The notes under the pieces were generated by a model. That model made no database searches. It saw only the letters and a list, made by a program, of their open reading frames with translations, and was not told the origin of the DNA. A DNA stretch of 64,000 nucleotides, taken from positions 68,690,172 through 68,754,171 of the forward strand of contig CM056744.1 of NCBI GenBank assembly GCA_029851415.1, given 5' to 3'. Below are positions 11,103 through 21,753 of the stretch, piece after piece. Positions within the stretch are counted from its first letter, which is position 1, and each line of letters begins with the position of its first letter. The DNA is from Eretmocerus hayati. Lineage: Eukaryota; Arthropoda; Insecta; Hymenoptera; Aphelinidae. A program made the translations under genes and the position numbers.

Positions 11103-12599
11103 TCTATTATTACCTATTATGCTGAGATGTATCATCTCCATCAGTGTTTTGATCACATTCTTCGCTGTATTATATGTTTGTGACCGTTCGCAAGGAAATA
11201 AGCATGATATTGATCATATTCCAGGGTGAATCTCGCATCTATATGAGTTCTGATACATACCCAGACAGCACTGAGATGAGTATATCTCTGTCTACTAACC
11301 TTGTAAAGTCTCAAGTCTTGAGCAAAGAGCAAGACCCTTTGTGTTGAAGAGAACATATATTTTTAGGAAAATTGGTGTCAGCATATGTATTGTAGATGAA
11401 CTCTACCACTTGTGATACTAGTGCAATTATACACCTTGTCATACACAATATTTACAAAGCTTCCTGGAGTCGTCAGTGATGGTTGCAGGATTCTGTGGAG
11501 GTAAGTCTTATAGTACACTTTTCCTATTCAACACAACTGATAAGCGTAGACTTTTATTCCGTTCTTGGATGCTTTGTTATCATCATCGAATGAATGAGTG
11601 CTTTTCACAAATTGTCATTGCAGAATATTCTCAAGTCTTTCATCACAGCACAAACTCACAGTAGTCAAGATCAATTGATCTTGACTACTGTAATCTTGTG
11701 CAATACCCATATCTCAGTATTCAAAGTCCTTTCTTGATGAATTTATTAGCTAACCGATCCTATATAAAAACAGTTAAATATCAAAGACTGTTAGGAAGCT
11801 TGGAGGAGTTCCGCTACCAGACTGGAGCTACAATAGAAAGTATACTTTCCATATGTTAGGTCAGTTATTTTGAAGATACAATTCTTTGGGAAGAAATGAA
11901 GTCAAGTTTCGAGATTATGCTTCTGTGTTTTGGGCTTTCTTACGCCATGAACAGTCAACATATCCGAGAAGATACTCTCAAGAATAATTAAATATGAAAA
12001 AATTCCTCATTAAGCCAAATCTATATGACACTTTGCCGTAAAATCTGAACTAGTTTCTTACCCCAATTTTGAAGTCTAATCCAGTTCAGATATACTACCT
12101 ATTCAACGTCAATTCTCGATTCTGCTCCCTCAGAGCTAATCTTATCAAATCCGTTATGAGGAAAGTTAATATTTTAACTAAATGGTTCAACAACAACTAC
12201 TCAAGCTACTATAAGGGGAGTGAACAGATTCTAACTACGCTAGGGATGATTTTATCACCATAACCCATTCTCATTCAGGGAGGGGAATACTAAAAAGTAC
12301 CCAGTTTTTTTTACTCTGTCCCCACAATTAGAAGAATGAATTGGATCTGAAATTCAGATGAACACAACGGATGTACAGTACATTGTCAGTTTGATCAACA
12401 CGGCTGCTTTTTGGCTGTGAACAAAATCAGTTAATGCCAGCTCTTTTCTCAGATTTGCCATGAGCGGATACTTCTAACTTTAAGATAGTTTCAGTTCTGG
12501 TTCCAGAGGAAACTGCATTGGATCTCTATCATTGAACTGTTTGTAAGAGAATTCAGGAGATTATAAGTCAACAGTGAAAGATCTCACAAAATTTTTGAG
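11103..12599. other. No gene; contains a perfect palindrome
   Basis: AT-rich sequence with no supported coding region. Its only notable structure is the palindrome at 11658-11691, annotated separately. Confidence 0.4.
11658..11691. repeat. Perfect 34-bp palindrome
   Basis: The sequence reads ACAGTAGTCAAGATCAA followed immediately by its exact reverse complement, with no spacer. Complementarity ends abruptly at both edges. A zero-loop 17-bp-arm palindrome is far longer than expected by chance in a window of this size. Confidence 0.9.
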
Positions 12600-13777
12600 G
12601 AATCTAGATGCAACATACTCAGGATTTTTTCTGAATTATTACCATGAATCTTTCATGAAAGATTCCAGGAATATCTCCAGCTGCGGACATAACTATATAT
12701 CAGGAAGGTTTCAGTGGAATCTTCCAGAGATCTTTCACTGAATGGTTTCTGGGAGATTTCCGTAAGATTTTCAGGGATCTGCCCATGAAAGCTTCAAGAA
12801 AAATTCCTAGCCGAGGACATCAATATATTCCAGAAATACTTCGGTCCAATATTCCTGAAATATTCCAATCTTTCAATGAAATATTCCTGGAATATTTCTG
12901 AAAGATTCCCATGTTGCGTGGGCAGAAGCCTTCTAGCCGAAGTAGAAAAGAATTAACTTTGAGGCCGTTGCAGGGTGAGTTCTTGTAAGAACGTTCAGAA
13001 ACCTTATCTTGCAAGTGTCTGTAAACTTTCTGGACACTTTCTCTGTAAGCTTTCGAAAACTACTCAGCGAGAAGTTGAATAATACTCCTTGGCCATTGCA
13101 GGGAAAGTTTTGGTGGAAGCTATCAGAAAGCTTTCATGACATTACATGAGACCTTGCATTTTTGAGTGTCCGATAACTTCGTAGAAAACTCCCTGAATCC
13201 TCCCAAAACCTATACTCTAGATGAGACCATCCAATGGAATAGGATCGAATTCCCTCCCCAATGAGGTATATATGTTTTTTGAGTTTGAATGAGACGACAC
13301 GTGTGTTCCTGTTTGGCCCAGATCAACTTTGTTTCGGAGCTGTGCAAGTTTCCAGTTTGGAGTCGAAAATTCAAATTTTCACTCTGAAATCAAGAAAAAC
13401 TTCGAAATAACTCCACTCACATAATAGCACTCTCGAGATGAATCATGATACATTGTATTGAATCCAACGTATTTCATCAGAAAAAAACCCTATGGTGCAG
13501 AAAAATTCTCATAGAACGCCAAAAAGTGACAAATTGTTGGAAAATGAAAAAATGCGATTGCTCAAAAATATAAATTCGTATCCTCTTGAATTTTCTTTAG
13601 AGTACTTTAAACGATGTTGAACATGATGCAATTGGTCCGGTAGGCGCTCGAAAATAGTAGGAGGTGCTAAGAAATTTTTTCTGAAGAAAATTTACATGCC
13701 AGATAATTAGTTGATGGAATTTAAGTAACAAATGTTGTGGAGAGATTCGTTCCCTCTCCCAAGAGTGTTATAACCCC
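12600..13777. repeat. Degenerate GAAAGATTCC/GGAATATTTC dyad repeat field
   Basis: From about 12600 to 13200 the sequence is built from diverged, self-complementary words such as CTTTCATGAAAG, GGAATATTTCTGAAAG and TTCCTGGAATATTTC. The array is too diverged to give one period by eye. The remainder to 13777 is AT-rich and unremarkable. Short open frames here are by-products of the repeats. Confidence 0.5.
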
Positions 13778-13858
13778 ATGGAACTATCCCAAGATGATTA
13801 TTTTCAGAACCTGAATCGAACTGTCATCACTCAAGAGAGGATTCTCGGTGAAATCTCC

Positions 13859-14110
13859 CAGCGAGAGCTGGTTTCATCGACACCTCTTGGAAACTTTTCA
13901 GCGAAATTTTCGGGAAGCCGATTCCAGGGACACCTTTCGGGAACCTTTCAGAAACCTTCCAGCGAAAGTTTTGGCGGGCCGATTCCAGGGACACCTTCCG
14001 GAAATCTTCCAGAAAACTTTCAGCGAAAGTTTTGGCGAGACGATTCCAGGGACACTTTTTGGGAACCTTTCAGAAACCTTCCAGCGAAAGTTTCGAGTAG
14101 CAGTTCGTTC
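13859..14110. repeat. 61-bp tandem repeat
   Basis: The word GATTCCAGGGACAC recurs at 13920, 13981 and 14042, a strict 61-bp period, with surrounding text such as CTTTCAGAAACCTTCCAGCG conserved and a more diverged copy just upstream. Because 61 is not a multiple of three, successive copies are read in different frames. Two forward frames and one reverse frame are open through the array. The ORFs here (137, 146 and 107 codons) are therefore probably artefacts of repeat composition. Confidence 0.8.
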
Positions 14111-14400
14111 GCTTTCCTCCAGAAACTTTTCGAGGACAACTGCTCAATCTCTCTCAGGAAAACTCTCAGAATGGTTTCCTGGAGTGTTTGAAGCAATCTT
14201 TCCAGAAATCCTTTATGAAATCCTTCTTGAAATATGTCCAGCAACTTTCGCCAAAACCTTTCGGAAAGTCCAGCCAACAGTGGCATAGTTAACTTTCTGA
14301 AAACTTTCCGCGAAAGTTTCCAGAAAGGTTTCGAACCTTTCACGGAAAGCTTCCTGAAAGCTTTCAGAAAGGTTTCGATGCTGTCTGGGTAGTGAATTCA
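14111..14400. repeat. GAAAGNTTTC-rich continuation of the repeat field
   Basis: Dense inverted words (GAAAGCTTCC, CTTTCAGAAAGG, GAAAGTTTCC) continue past the 61-bp array, in both orientations, to about 14370. The sequence is self-complementary at many offsets. No coding evidence. Confidence 0.5.
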
Positions 14401-14549
14401 AGCTGTACCTTATATCGATCTCCCGATAATTTCTTTGTCGGACCGTATGTATCAACTAGTTAATACTCATTTGAATATACATTTTATGTTCTAAGGCTTG
14501 TTCTTTTCTTCTCATATAATCCATTCTGTCCTATATGTGTTCGAACTTC

Positions 14550-15640
14550 CTACTCTGGAATGTTATCGTCTCCTCTTTTCCAATGATTTTCCAACTTATC
14601 TATGTATACTATTTTTGTTTGATCACTTTTCTGCATTCTCGCGTTATGTTTCTCATAATCAATCTCAAGTATTTCGCATGGGCCTACGTGATGTTTGTCT
14701 CCCTTGCCATCCCTCGGCTCTTTAAGTAGATATACAGACTCGCCTACTCTGAAAAATCGATTCGTAATTTTTTGATCGTAATAAAATTTGGATTTGACTT
14801 TACTTTGAAAGGTATTCAGAGCAGCTAGCGTTCTGAGTTGAGTATAGGCTTCCGTGATATCTGCCAAATGATCGTCATAAGTTATAAATTGATCCCGAGG
14901 AAGAAAGCTGGATGGCGTGCGAGCTCTTCTACCAAAAATTATCTCATGAGTTAAGTATCCGGCCGATACGTGAATAGCTGAGTTATAACAGTGCTGTGCC
15001 AAAGGTAAAAGTGAGTCCCATTCTGTGTTATCTTTCAAGTACATTGCTAGGTATTCATTAAGGGTGTGATGCATGCGTTCAATGCCGCCGTTTGAGCGAT
15101 GGGCCGATGTAGTGAATCTATTGATCCTGAAAATACGGGCAAATTCTTCGAAAACTCTTCCCATAAAATGTGACCCTTGATCCGTCAAAATTGTCGAGGT
15201 TAATCCAAAATATGGAACAAATTTATCTATCAATGTTTTCGCGACTGTCGTTGTTGTTGCATCGGGTGTGGCCGTGAGCACGATATATTTACTAAAGCAA
15301 TCCTGAATGGTAAGAATATAAACGTTACCGAGTTGTGTTGGTTTCTTTGGACCCACAAAATCCGTCGAAATTTTTTCGAATGGTACTACCGGTGTATCCG
15401 TTATGACCATGGGTAGTCTTGTCTTTACTCGCACTAGTTTATCTGTTTGACAGTCCGGGCACGCTCTCACAAATATTCTCACATCTCCCTGCATATTCGG
15501 CCAATAAAATTCACTTGCAAGTTTACTATAAGTTTTTGCTATACCTTTGTGGCCTCCGATTGCAGATTCATGATATTCTTTTATAATTCGGGCACGATCC
15601 TCGGTAGGTGGTACTGGTAAGCTATTTTCGAATAGTATAA
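14550..15640 (-). pseudogene. Gypsy (Ty3) integrase
   Basis: The 314-codon frame (14550-15494) begins in the H2C2 zinc-binding domain, whose upstream half (HES..GGHKG..KTY, then FYWPNMQ) is readable in the same frame to about 15640. The integrase core has D45 (STDF), D105 (LTDQG) and E139 (GGIER), with 33 residues between the last two; the usual spacing is 35, so two residues are missing near the final motif. The C-terminal part has the typical strand-rich gypsy tail. This enzyme inserts retrotransposon cDNA. It is the 3' end of the minus-strand Gypsy remnant. No LTR was recognised downstream, so the copy is incomplete. Confidence 0.85.
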
Positions 15641-15644
15641 TTCA

Positions 15645-15945
15645 TATCTGACATTTTCGAGAAATACGGTTGCATTGCTCTACAAGGTAAGACCATTCAC
15701 TCTAGCTCAGCATGACGAGATCTCGAATTATTCCTACTGACTTTATTTCCATCTTACTGAGTAATGCTCCGAGAGTTTCGAGTGTTGACGTGAGGTCTGG
15801 TCTTAACACCTTTGAATATGGCTTACTTTTTATGACCATTCCGAAAATTTTCTCATCTCTGTAATCAGAAATTATGATTTCTCTAATTGCTCGTAGCTTG
15901 CTATGCAATTCGTCGTGACTTGTATATTTTCTCGTGATAAGTGCG
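15645..15945 (-). pseudogene. Gypsy pol linker before integrase
   Basis: A minus-strand frame at 15702-15908 and the short stretch to the integrase read as continuation of the same pol polyprotein (a helical segment, then YLVEQCNRI), with at least one stop and frame change. It has no named domain and lies between the OTU-like part and the integrase. Confidence 0.45.
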
Positions 15946-15947
15946 TT

Positions 15948-16433
15948 CTATACTTCTGTTTCAGTTTGTAAATCTGCTGCAATTGTGTAAACAAGATTAT
16001 CGACATGCGCAAATGGATGGTCATTTATAATCCTTACTCCCGTGAATATATCGATTCCATTCTCATCTATCACCCATGTGGGAATTTCTTGGGGTAGCCG
16101 TGCTTCTGCGACTAAATATCTAGTCATCGCGTTGTTCCTACCAATGGTTGTGTTATGTGGGGCCATGACTGTGTCTTGGGATGCGGTATTTTGTCTTTCG
16201 TTAGATAATTCGTTTCGAGCAGTCATATCGCCGTATGAGCGTGATATTGCTCGGTCAATGTAAGAGTGAGCTTGATCCTGATTCATCGGGGGTTCTACTA
16301 AAGACATATTCTCCTGAAAAGATTCCTTTGGGATTGATTCGTCCACAATACTTCCACTCGTTAGGTCCGGGTTTCTATCGATGTATGGGGTAAAGTGTAA
16401 TCTATATAGGTGGAGATGTATGAATTGTTCCAA
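15948..16433 (-). pseudogene. C-terminal part of OTU-like segment, Gypsy pol
   Basis: The frame opens with LEQFIHLHLYRLHFTPYIDR, whose YRLHFTPY resembles the end of OTU cysteine proteases, where the catalytic His lies. It is out of frame with the preceding segment by a small indel near 16445, where a donor-like AAGGTAAGC also sits. The rest is polar linker and an uncharacterised strand-rich end. It continues the OTU-like segment at 16460-17501. Confidence 0.45.
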
Positions 16434-16459
16434 GGATGCAGCTTTTATGTACGCTTACC

Positions 16460-17501
16460 TTATTTGATCTCGACATTGTAAATGGACGCAGATATTTTGT
16501 TGGGAATGTCGTGAAAAAAAAAGAGTGTGTCTGCGTCACCATACTTATTTTTAGAACTGACAATTTCTAGGGCTTCTAAGGGATCTGCGCAATCTGGTAA
16601 AAATTCACCGTACAAGAGAAATTCTCGTAGTTGTGCAGGTGTGATTTTCCAACCAAATATTTTGATGAGAGAATGGAACAAGCAATTTCTATCAACTAAG
16701 ATATTTGCGTACCGTTTGTGGATTATATCTGATTCCGCGCATTCTTCATGTTCTTCGTAATTGCAAAATCGTTCGATTGAACTCGAGTTTGAAGCTTGAT
16801 CCGTACAATTTTCCGACAAATTGAGAGATGGAATTTCTTTGATAACCAACATTTTTGAATTTTCACGTGCTATCATAGCAATGGGCGTTTCATACCTTGG
16901 ATTTCCAAGTTCGGACTTATTGTACCGTTGGAATTCAGATGATATCTCTGTCATATCGACATCGTTATCTAGCATATCTAGCCCTGTGCGATTCATATTG
17001 GAATTCGACTTCGGGGTTTCAGTATTGTTTTGATCCATTTCATGCTCAGAAATTATTGGTTGGTGTTCCCTAAAATTTGATTCATCTGTATTACCATTGC
17101 TTCCGGGTAATTCTAATCGCGTCAAGTCTACAGTCGGTTGATATCTCGCGCGTTTGTATTCTTCCCAGCTAATTTCCGATGTGCTTCTGTCTCGTTTTCC
17201 ATTATGTTCGGGATTGTTATTCTCTTCCGGCGATTTTTCTCGATTTGCATTTTGCCACACTAATATCTGTAATCCCGTTTGTCCTTCGACATTTATCCCG
17301 TTTACATTCCATGATAAAAGTAACGTCTTCTGAGGGAGCTTCTGGATGAGATTCTCAGGACTACCAATCGGAATTTCCTCTTTCGATTCTGGTTGCGGTG
17401 ATTCTGGTAAATCAGGATATTGAGTGGAATCTAGGTTGGACATGCGCTCATTGAGGGGATCTGTTTTTTCAACTGATTTGGCAGAACGTTTGCTAGTCTG
17501 T
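16460..17501 (-). pseudogene. Gypsy pol linker with OTU-protease-like domain
   Basis: A long polar linker (about 240 residues, Asn/Ser/Glu-rich) leads into ANILVDRNCLFHSLIKIFGW, which matches the catalytic D-x-N-C-L-F-x-x-L signature of OTU cysteine proteases. A YGDADTL segment follows, as in OTU folds. The His-containing end lies in the next frame (15948-16433). OTU enzymes cleave ubiquitin conjugates or act as viral/retroelement proteases. Position is unusual: it falls between RNase H (18648-19128) and integrase (14550-15640) of a Gypsy element. When the palindromic insertion at 17502-17644 is skipped, the frame runs on into 17645-18169, showing these belong to one ORF. Confidence 0.6.
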
Positions 17502-17644
17502 CATAAGTGATTTTGGTAGATTTTTTCGTCCTTGATGGTTAATATACAAGTTGAACCTTTGGTCTCGTCGATCTTGAAGGACGGCGACTCCGTCCTTCAA
17601 GGTCGACGAGACCAAAGGTTCAACTTGTATGTTTGCTAGTCTGT
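17502..17644. repeat. Palindromic insertion with 14-bp flanking direct repeats
   Basis: The words GTTTGCTAGTCTGT at 17488-17501 and 17631-17644 flank an insert whose distal part is a hairpin: 17544-17584 pairs with 17590-17630 over 41 positions with a single mismatch and a 5-nt loop. Removing the insert plus one direct repeat restores a continuous minus-strand Gypsy reading frame (..ETQTS then KRSAK..), which proves that it is an insertion. Confidence 0.85.
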
Positions 17645-18169
17645 GTTTCTATCCTTGCGAATTCTTCTATCCAATCTAGTGAATCATAGAAAGTTTTGCC
17701 ATGTGATTGCTTGTTCCGTTGTGAGAGTGGTAGGTTTCAGTCTATTACCGGTCTATCGATAGTTATTCCGTCTTTTGGCGAGCTCGTGATTTGAATTTTA
17801 CTGCCTAAATTTTTCAAACCTCTATTCGATAAACATGGGAGAACGTCAGCTTCGTTAGTCGCTTGGCTGATAATACGCTCGGCCACAGGATGATCTTCTA
17901 TTTCTTTCAACATTTGAAACAGGGGAAATCGTCCTCTTTTTTAAAATATTCGATTCTGGGGTCTCATCTTTTGATCTGCCTTTTGAGTGCCACTCCATTC
18001 TTCGTCGCTAATTTTGCCGAGTGAAGAACTATTACTACTACTACAACTACTACTACTTGACTCACGCAATTTTTGATCATATTGAGTGGACTTATTCCAT
18101 CCAATTGCAATTTCATCTTCTGATTTCTCTAACTCTTCTGATAGGGAACTGACATTATTCCGGGAAATG
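17645..18169 (-). pseudogene. Gypsy pol linker, upstream part
   Basis: Minus-strand reading shows an acidic, Ser-rich linker with a poly-Ser run (about 18010-18055) and segments such as KISDEEW. One TAA and one TAG interrupt it. It continues through the palindromic insertion into the OTU-like frame. No enzymatic domain is recognised. Confidence 0.45.
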
Positions 18170-18611
18170 TTATATTTTGAGAGCTCGCGTCAAAATAGAT
18201 ATAGAAAAAAAAGTTGGAAATTTCTACGACGCCTCTATGGTTTTTAAATCATCATTGAAGTTTTGACGATTTGAATTGGCGCCATCCAATATGGCGGCGT
18301 CTACACATGTCCCGCTGAATTTCCCAACTGTTGTGATGTCATTTCTCATCGAGAATTCTTATCTGAATCACAATCGAGAGCTTATTTTACTCAAATAATA
18401 GAAGTTCGCGGTGAGGAAACGCAAGTTTGCCTGAGAATTATCGTGGAAAACATTCTGAAGTCACGTGACTCATGTGCAGTCGCCGCCATATTGAATGGCG
18501 CCAATTCAAAACCTGAAAAACTTCAGACTCAAATTTAGGTCACTTTGACAACAGGAAATTCCCAAATTTCCACATATAGTGTCTATTTTAACGTAAACTT
18601 TCGTAATATAA
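18170..18611. mobile_element. MITE with long inverted repeats inside Gypsy pol
   Basis: The ends (TTATATTTTGAGAGC.. and its imperfect complement ..CGTAATATAA) and an inner pair (GAATTGGCGCCATCCAATAT near 18273 against its near-exact complement near 18490) make an element of about 440 bp that folds on itself. It separates RNase H from the pol linker of the Gypsy remnant. No coding capacity. The target duplication was not resolved. Confidence 0.65.
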
Positions 18612-18647
18612 GCATTTTCGAATAATTTTTGTAGTCATGTCAGTTCT

Positions 18648-19157
18648 CTATTTTCTCTTCTGACCTCGAGTGGCAACTTGAACTCGTGCTGTCTTAATTC
18701 GCAGAATATGAGGTCCGGGCTCGTCTTCTTGCATAAACAACTCGACTCGCGGGCGTTCTGGATTTTTTTCTCCTTCTTTCAGTACTGGATTCCTGGACAG
18801 TGAATCTGCGTTAGAACTTTTGTGTCCAGGTCGATATAAAATTTCGAAGAAGTGTCCTCTTATAGATGCTTTAAGCCTATTGAATCTCAGGTCTGGCTTC
18901 CTTGTAGTATGAAAGTGTTTAAGGGGCTCGTGATCTGTGACGACTGTAAATTTTTCCCCGTATATCCAAGGTCGATATTCTTGTATCCCGTAGCACATAG
19001 CGAGCAATTCACGATCATAAGTTACGTAATTCGTTTCTGAGGGTTGTAACGTTCTCGATGCATAGGCACAAACGTGCTCTTCTCCTAATTTATCTTGGCT
19101 GAGGATCGCAGATATCGCTCAATCAGAACTATCAGTAATGATCAGGTATGGGAGGTC
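18648..19157 (-). pseudogene. Gypsy RT end and RNase H
   Basis: From the palindrome at 19141 the minus strand reads DLPYLIITDSSD, the start of the RNase H domain. It continues through ILSQDKLGEEH, the YASRTL motif and YDRELLAMCYG, to the VVTDHEPLKH and RPGHKSSNADSLSR motifs (18648-19007 is open). One TGA occurs near 19115. RNase H removes RNA from the RNA:DNA hybrid during reverse transcription. The reverse transcriptase core, protease and gag that should lie upstream are gone: the element is cut exactly at a palindrome. Confidence 0.8.
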
Positions 19158-19177
19158 AACGACCTCCCATACCTGAT
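19141..19177. repeat. Perfect palindrome at the Gypsy breakpoint
   Basis: ATCAGGTATGGGAGGTC at 19141-19157 and its exact complement at 19161-19177 are separated by 3 nt. The left copy codes for the Gypsy RNase H start (minus strand). To the right of it Gypsy homology ends, so the element terminates at a snap-back junction. Confidence 0.85.
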
Positions 19178-19180
19178 TAC

Positions 19181-20282
19181 ATTGTACATGACTATTACAT
19201 GTGCCGTTACGAATATGAACCAATCTGGAATGGCTCTGAATCCTGACTGAATGTCTGTGTTGAGTGGTTCCTGATCTAAATAACGTACTCCTCCTCGCTA
19301 TCTTAATTCATATCTCCACAGCATCATTCTTTGCGAGTTTAGGCCAGACCCACGAATGATTTGGATGAATATACGTGGGAATATTGTTGTCTCTTCAGTT
19401 CTGAGAATTATTTTGAGTTGAAAGATCATAGCTCGAGTGATTGAAAGAGGACCATTGTGAGTATCAAAACGCGTGACTTTGAATACCACAAAAATGACGA
19501 TTATTTCCAAAATCCTCGACCGATAATTTCATACCTTTCTGGAGAATGATCTAGAGACTAGCCTGAAACATGCTCAATTGGTATTTTTCATGATCACACA
19601 CCTGACACTTTTTCGCCGTTCCAACCCGCCGTGGAATATTCCTGTACCTTAGAGCTTCCAGAACCAGGAGATTCTTCCATGATACATCGAAATTTGCACT
19701 TCTTCAGGCTCAAATTGGGAAGATCCAGATTCGTACTGATGAGAATAGATAAACCATCTTAAAGTACGTAGAAAGACCTTCAGAATGAGCTCCGATGGAG
19801 TCCTTCTTGGTCGAGTAGAGTCTCGTACATCCACTTACGAATCGGAAGAAGAATTCTGGGTGTCCCGAAACTTTTGATCGGGAGTGTATTCAACCTGATT
19901 TCAGCATGAAATCTTTCAGAACTCTGGAGCACGAACGTGGGAGCTACTGACACAGACAGCTAGAAGGATGGCAGTCTGAATGGAACTACGAATACTTTCC
20001 ATTATATCCATGAGTCGTGATCACTCTCTCCATTACAATTGTATGAGCTCAGTAAAATGAATTTACTCACTACAACTGGACTACCTAAACATTACACATA
20101 AGCCACTCCCATTTCCACCACATAGAGCCGGTATCACATGAAGTTAGACGTCTGTGCAATGCACTAGGGGTGTATTGGGCTGCCTCTGCGTGGAAATTGA
20201 GATGATCACACAAACATACACACCCACATCCACACCCCCACACACACCACCCTCGACCCATACGGTTACCTATAACATTACA
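19181..20282. other. No gene; CA-rich stretch at 20210-20260
   Basis: No coding feature could be supported. A short CACACA/CACCC-rich stretch lies at about 20210-20260. The remaining sequence is unremarkable. Confidence 0.4.
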
Positions 20283-20511
20283 AACAATGGTGGTTGTGAT
20301 TTTAATGATGTTCTTGAACTATTCTTTTGAATACACTTATGATTTCGTTAACGATGCGTGTTGGGCATCTAACTATGCCCTTCTCCAGATTTTAGGATAT
20401 TTAACCTGGAGAAGGGCGTAGTTAGATGCCCGAAACGCGTCGTTCACCAAATCATGAGTATATTTGAAAGGATAGTCCAAGAACACCATTAGAATCACAA
20501 CCACCGTTATT
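20283..20511. repeat. Palindromic repeat, arms about 105 bp
   Basis: ACAATGGTGGTTGTGATT at the left end pairs with AATCACAACCACCGTTAT at the right end. The arms stay complementary inward to CTTCTCCAG at 20391 and CTGGAGAAG at 20409, around an AT-rich loop of about 17 nt. The arms differ at roughly a tenth of positions. It looks like a foldback-type MITE with no coding capacity. Confidence 0.8.
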
Positions 20512-20554
20512 CTCTGTCTGGACATTAGAGTCAAAATATAATACAGACAATGTA

Positions 20555-20995
20555 TATGGGGAATTCTGGAGCAAGCTGGACAAAATCGTCCCCAGGGGGG
20601 TGGGGGAAAAATCTGAAAGAATTTGTTTCTGTTTGTACTATCTTGAAATAGTGCAAAAAATTCTCCTATTGATTTTCTCGACCCCCCCCCCCCCTATGAC
20701 CCGTAAAAGGGCCATTTTGGGCCTTTTTGGTCTATTTTGGAAAAATCACAGCTCAAACGAAATTTGATATTTTTCGACGTACCTGGGCGCATTTTTCTCG
20801 TAAACGCAAGTCCTTTCAGAAGAAGAATTACCCAAGGCCGATAACCAACCCTGGCCACCTCTGGGAGCTATTCACTGAGAGCAAATTTGAGCAATTTCCC
20901 ATCATCTTGTAGACGACCCAGGTCCAACTAAAAAGGTGATAATCGACTTCTGCCAGTGGTCACTCTGGAGGTCTCGAGGGAATCTACAATTTGAC
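20555..20995 (+). repeat. Dispersed repeat family, copy 1
   Basis: About 440 bp, from TATGGGGAATTCTGGAGC to CTACAATTTGACC. It is the near-homologue of the minus-strand sequence at 29455-29912, both containing a C/G homopolymer block, CACAGCTC.AACGAAATTTG and a GGCCGATAACC segment. No conserved open frame is shared by the two copies. It is an unclassified interspersed repeat. Confidence 0.7.
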
Positions 20996-21753
20996 CACAA
21001 ATTCACACACTCGTCTCTGGTAAGTTGACAACGCCAGACGCGCTTTCTATCGCTCCTACATTAAATTGATTTTTAACCAGTTTTGTCACTCCTTCGAGGG
21101 TGATTACCTTTTGCAGGCATTCCTCCAACCGCTGGCTCTCACCTGTTCGAGCATTTTACGGCACGGCTCGACCCTTGAGCCAGGGTAAGAGGTTTTCGCC
21201 TGCTCAAATTCACTGAGCATCAACAACATGTCGTTACAATCATGGCCGAGCATCAATGGCTCGATTTGAGGCTCGATCAACCAGACGCCCGACAAATTGC
21301 TGGCAGTGCTGCTTAACTCGCATCTCCACGATCCAAGTACTGTTTTTTCTTCATCTCGCTGCAACAAGTGCTGATCTTTAGTGTACTAATGAAGTCATTC
21401 GGAAGCTGAAGTGTCTTCTTTACTCAACGAGTGAATCAGTGTTCAATGTGTGACCCCGCTCCTCAGCCCTAGCTAAAGTTTTCTTTGTGAGTGAAGTGCG
21501 AGTAGTGAGTCAATAATCACCAGAGTCATAAGTGCATCACCTCTGCATCACCCTCTTGGCGATGGCCTATATCAACTGCAAAAAGTGAGCTAAGCAATTT
21601 GGACTAGTAATTTTTAAATTTATATATGTGTGTCGGTGTATGAATAGTCAACCACGCGTCCTCTCGCATTGTTTACCACTTGACTTTAAGCTCATATCAA
21701 GCGGCTGTTATCCAAGCCTGTGTTAGTGACATTTACCCGTCGAGTATCACGGA
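20996..21753. other. Region upstream of the LINE, no gene
   Basis: Only short open frames. The sequence near 21400-21753 may be the 5' untranslated region of the LINE, but its 5' end could not be placed. Confidence 0.35.
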
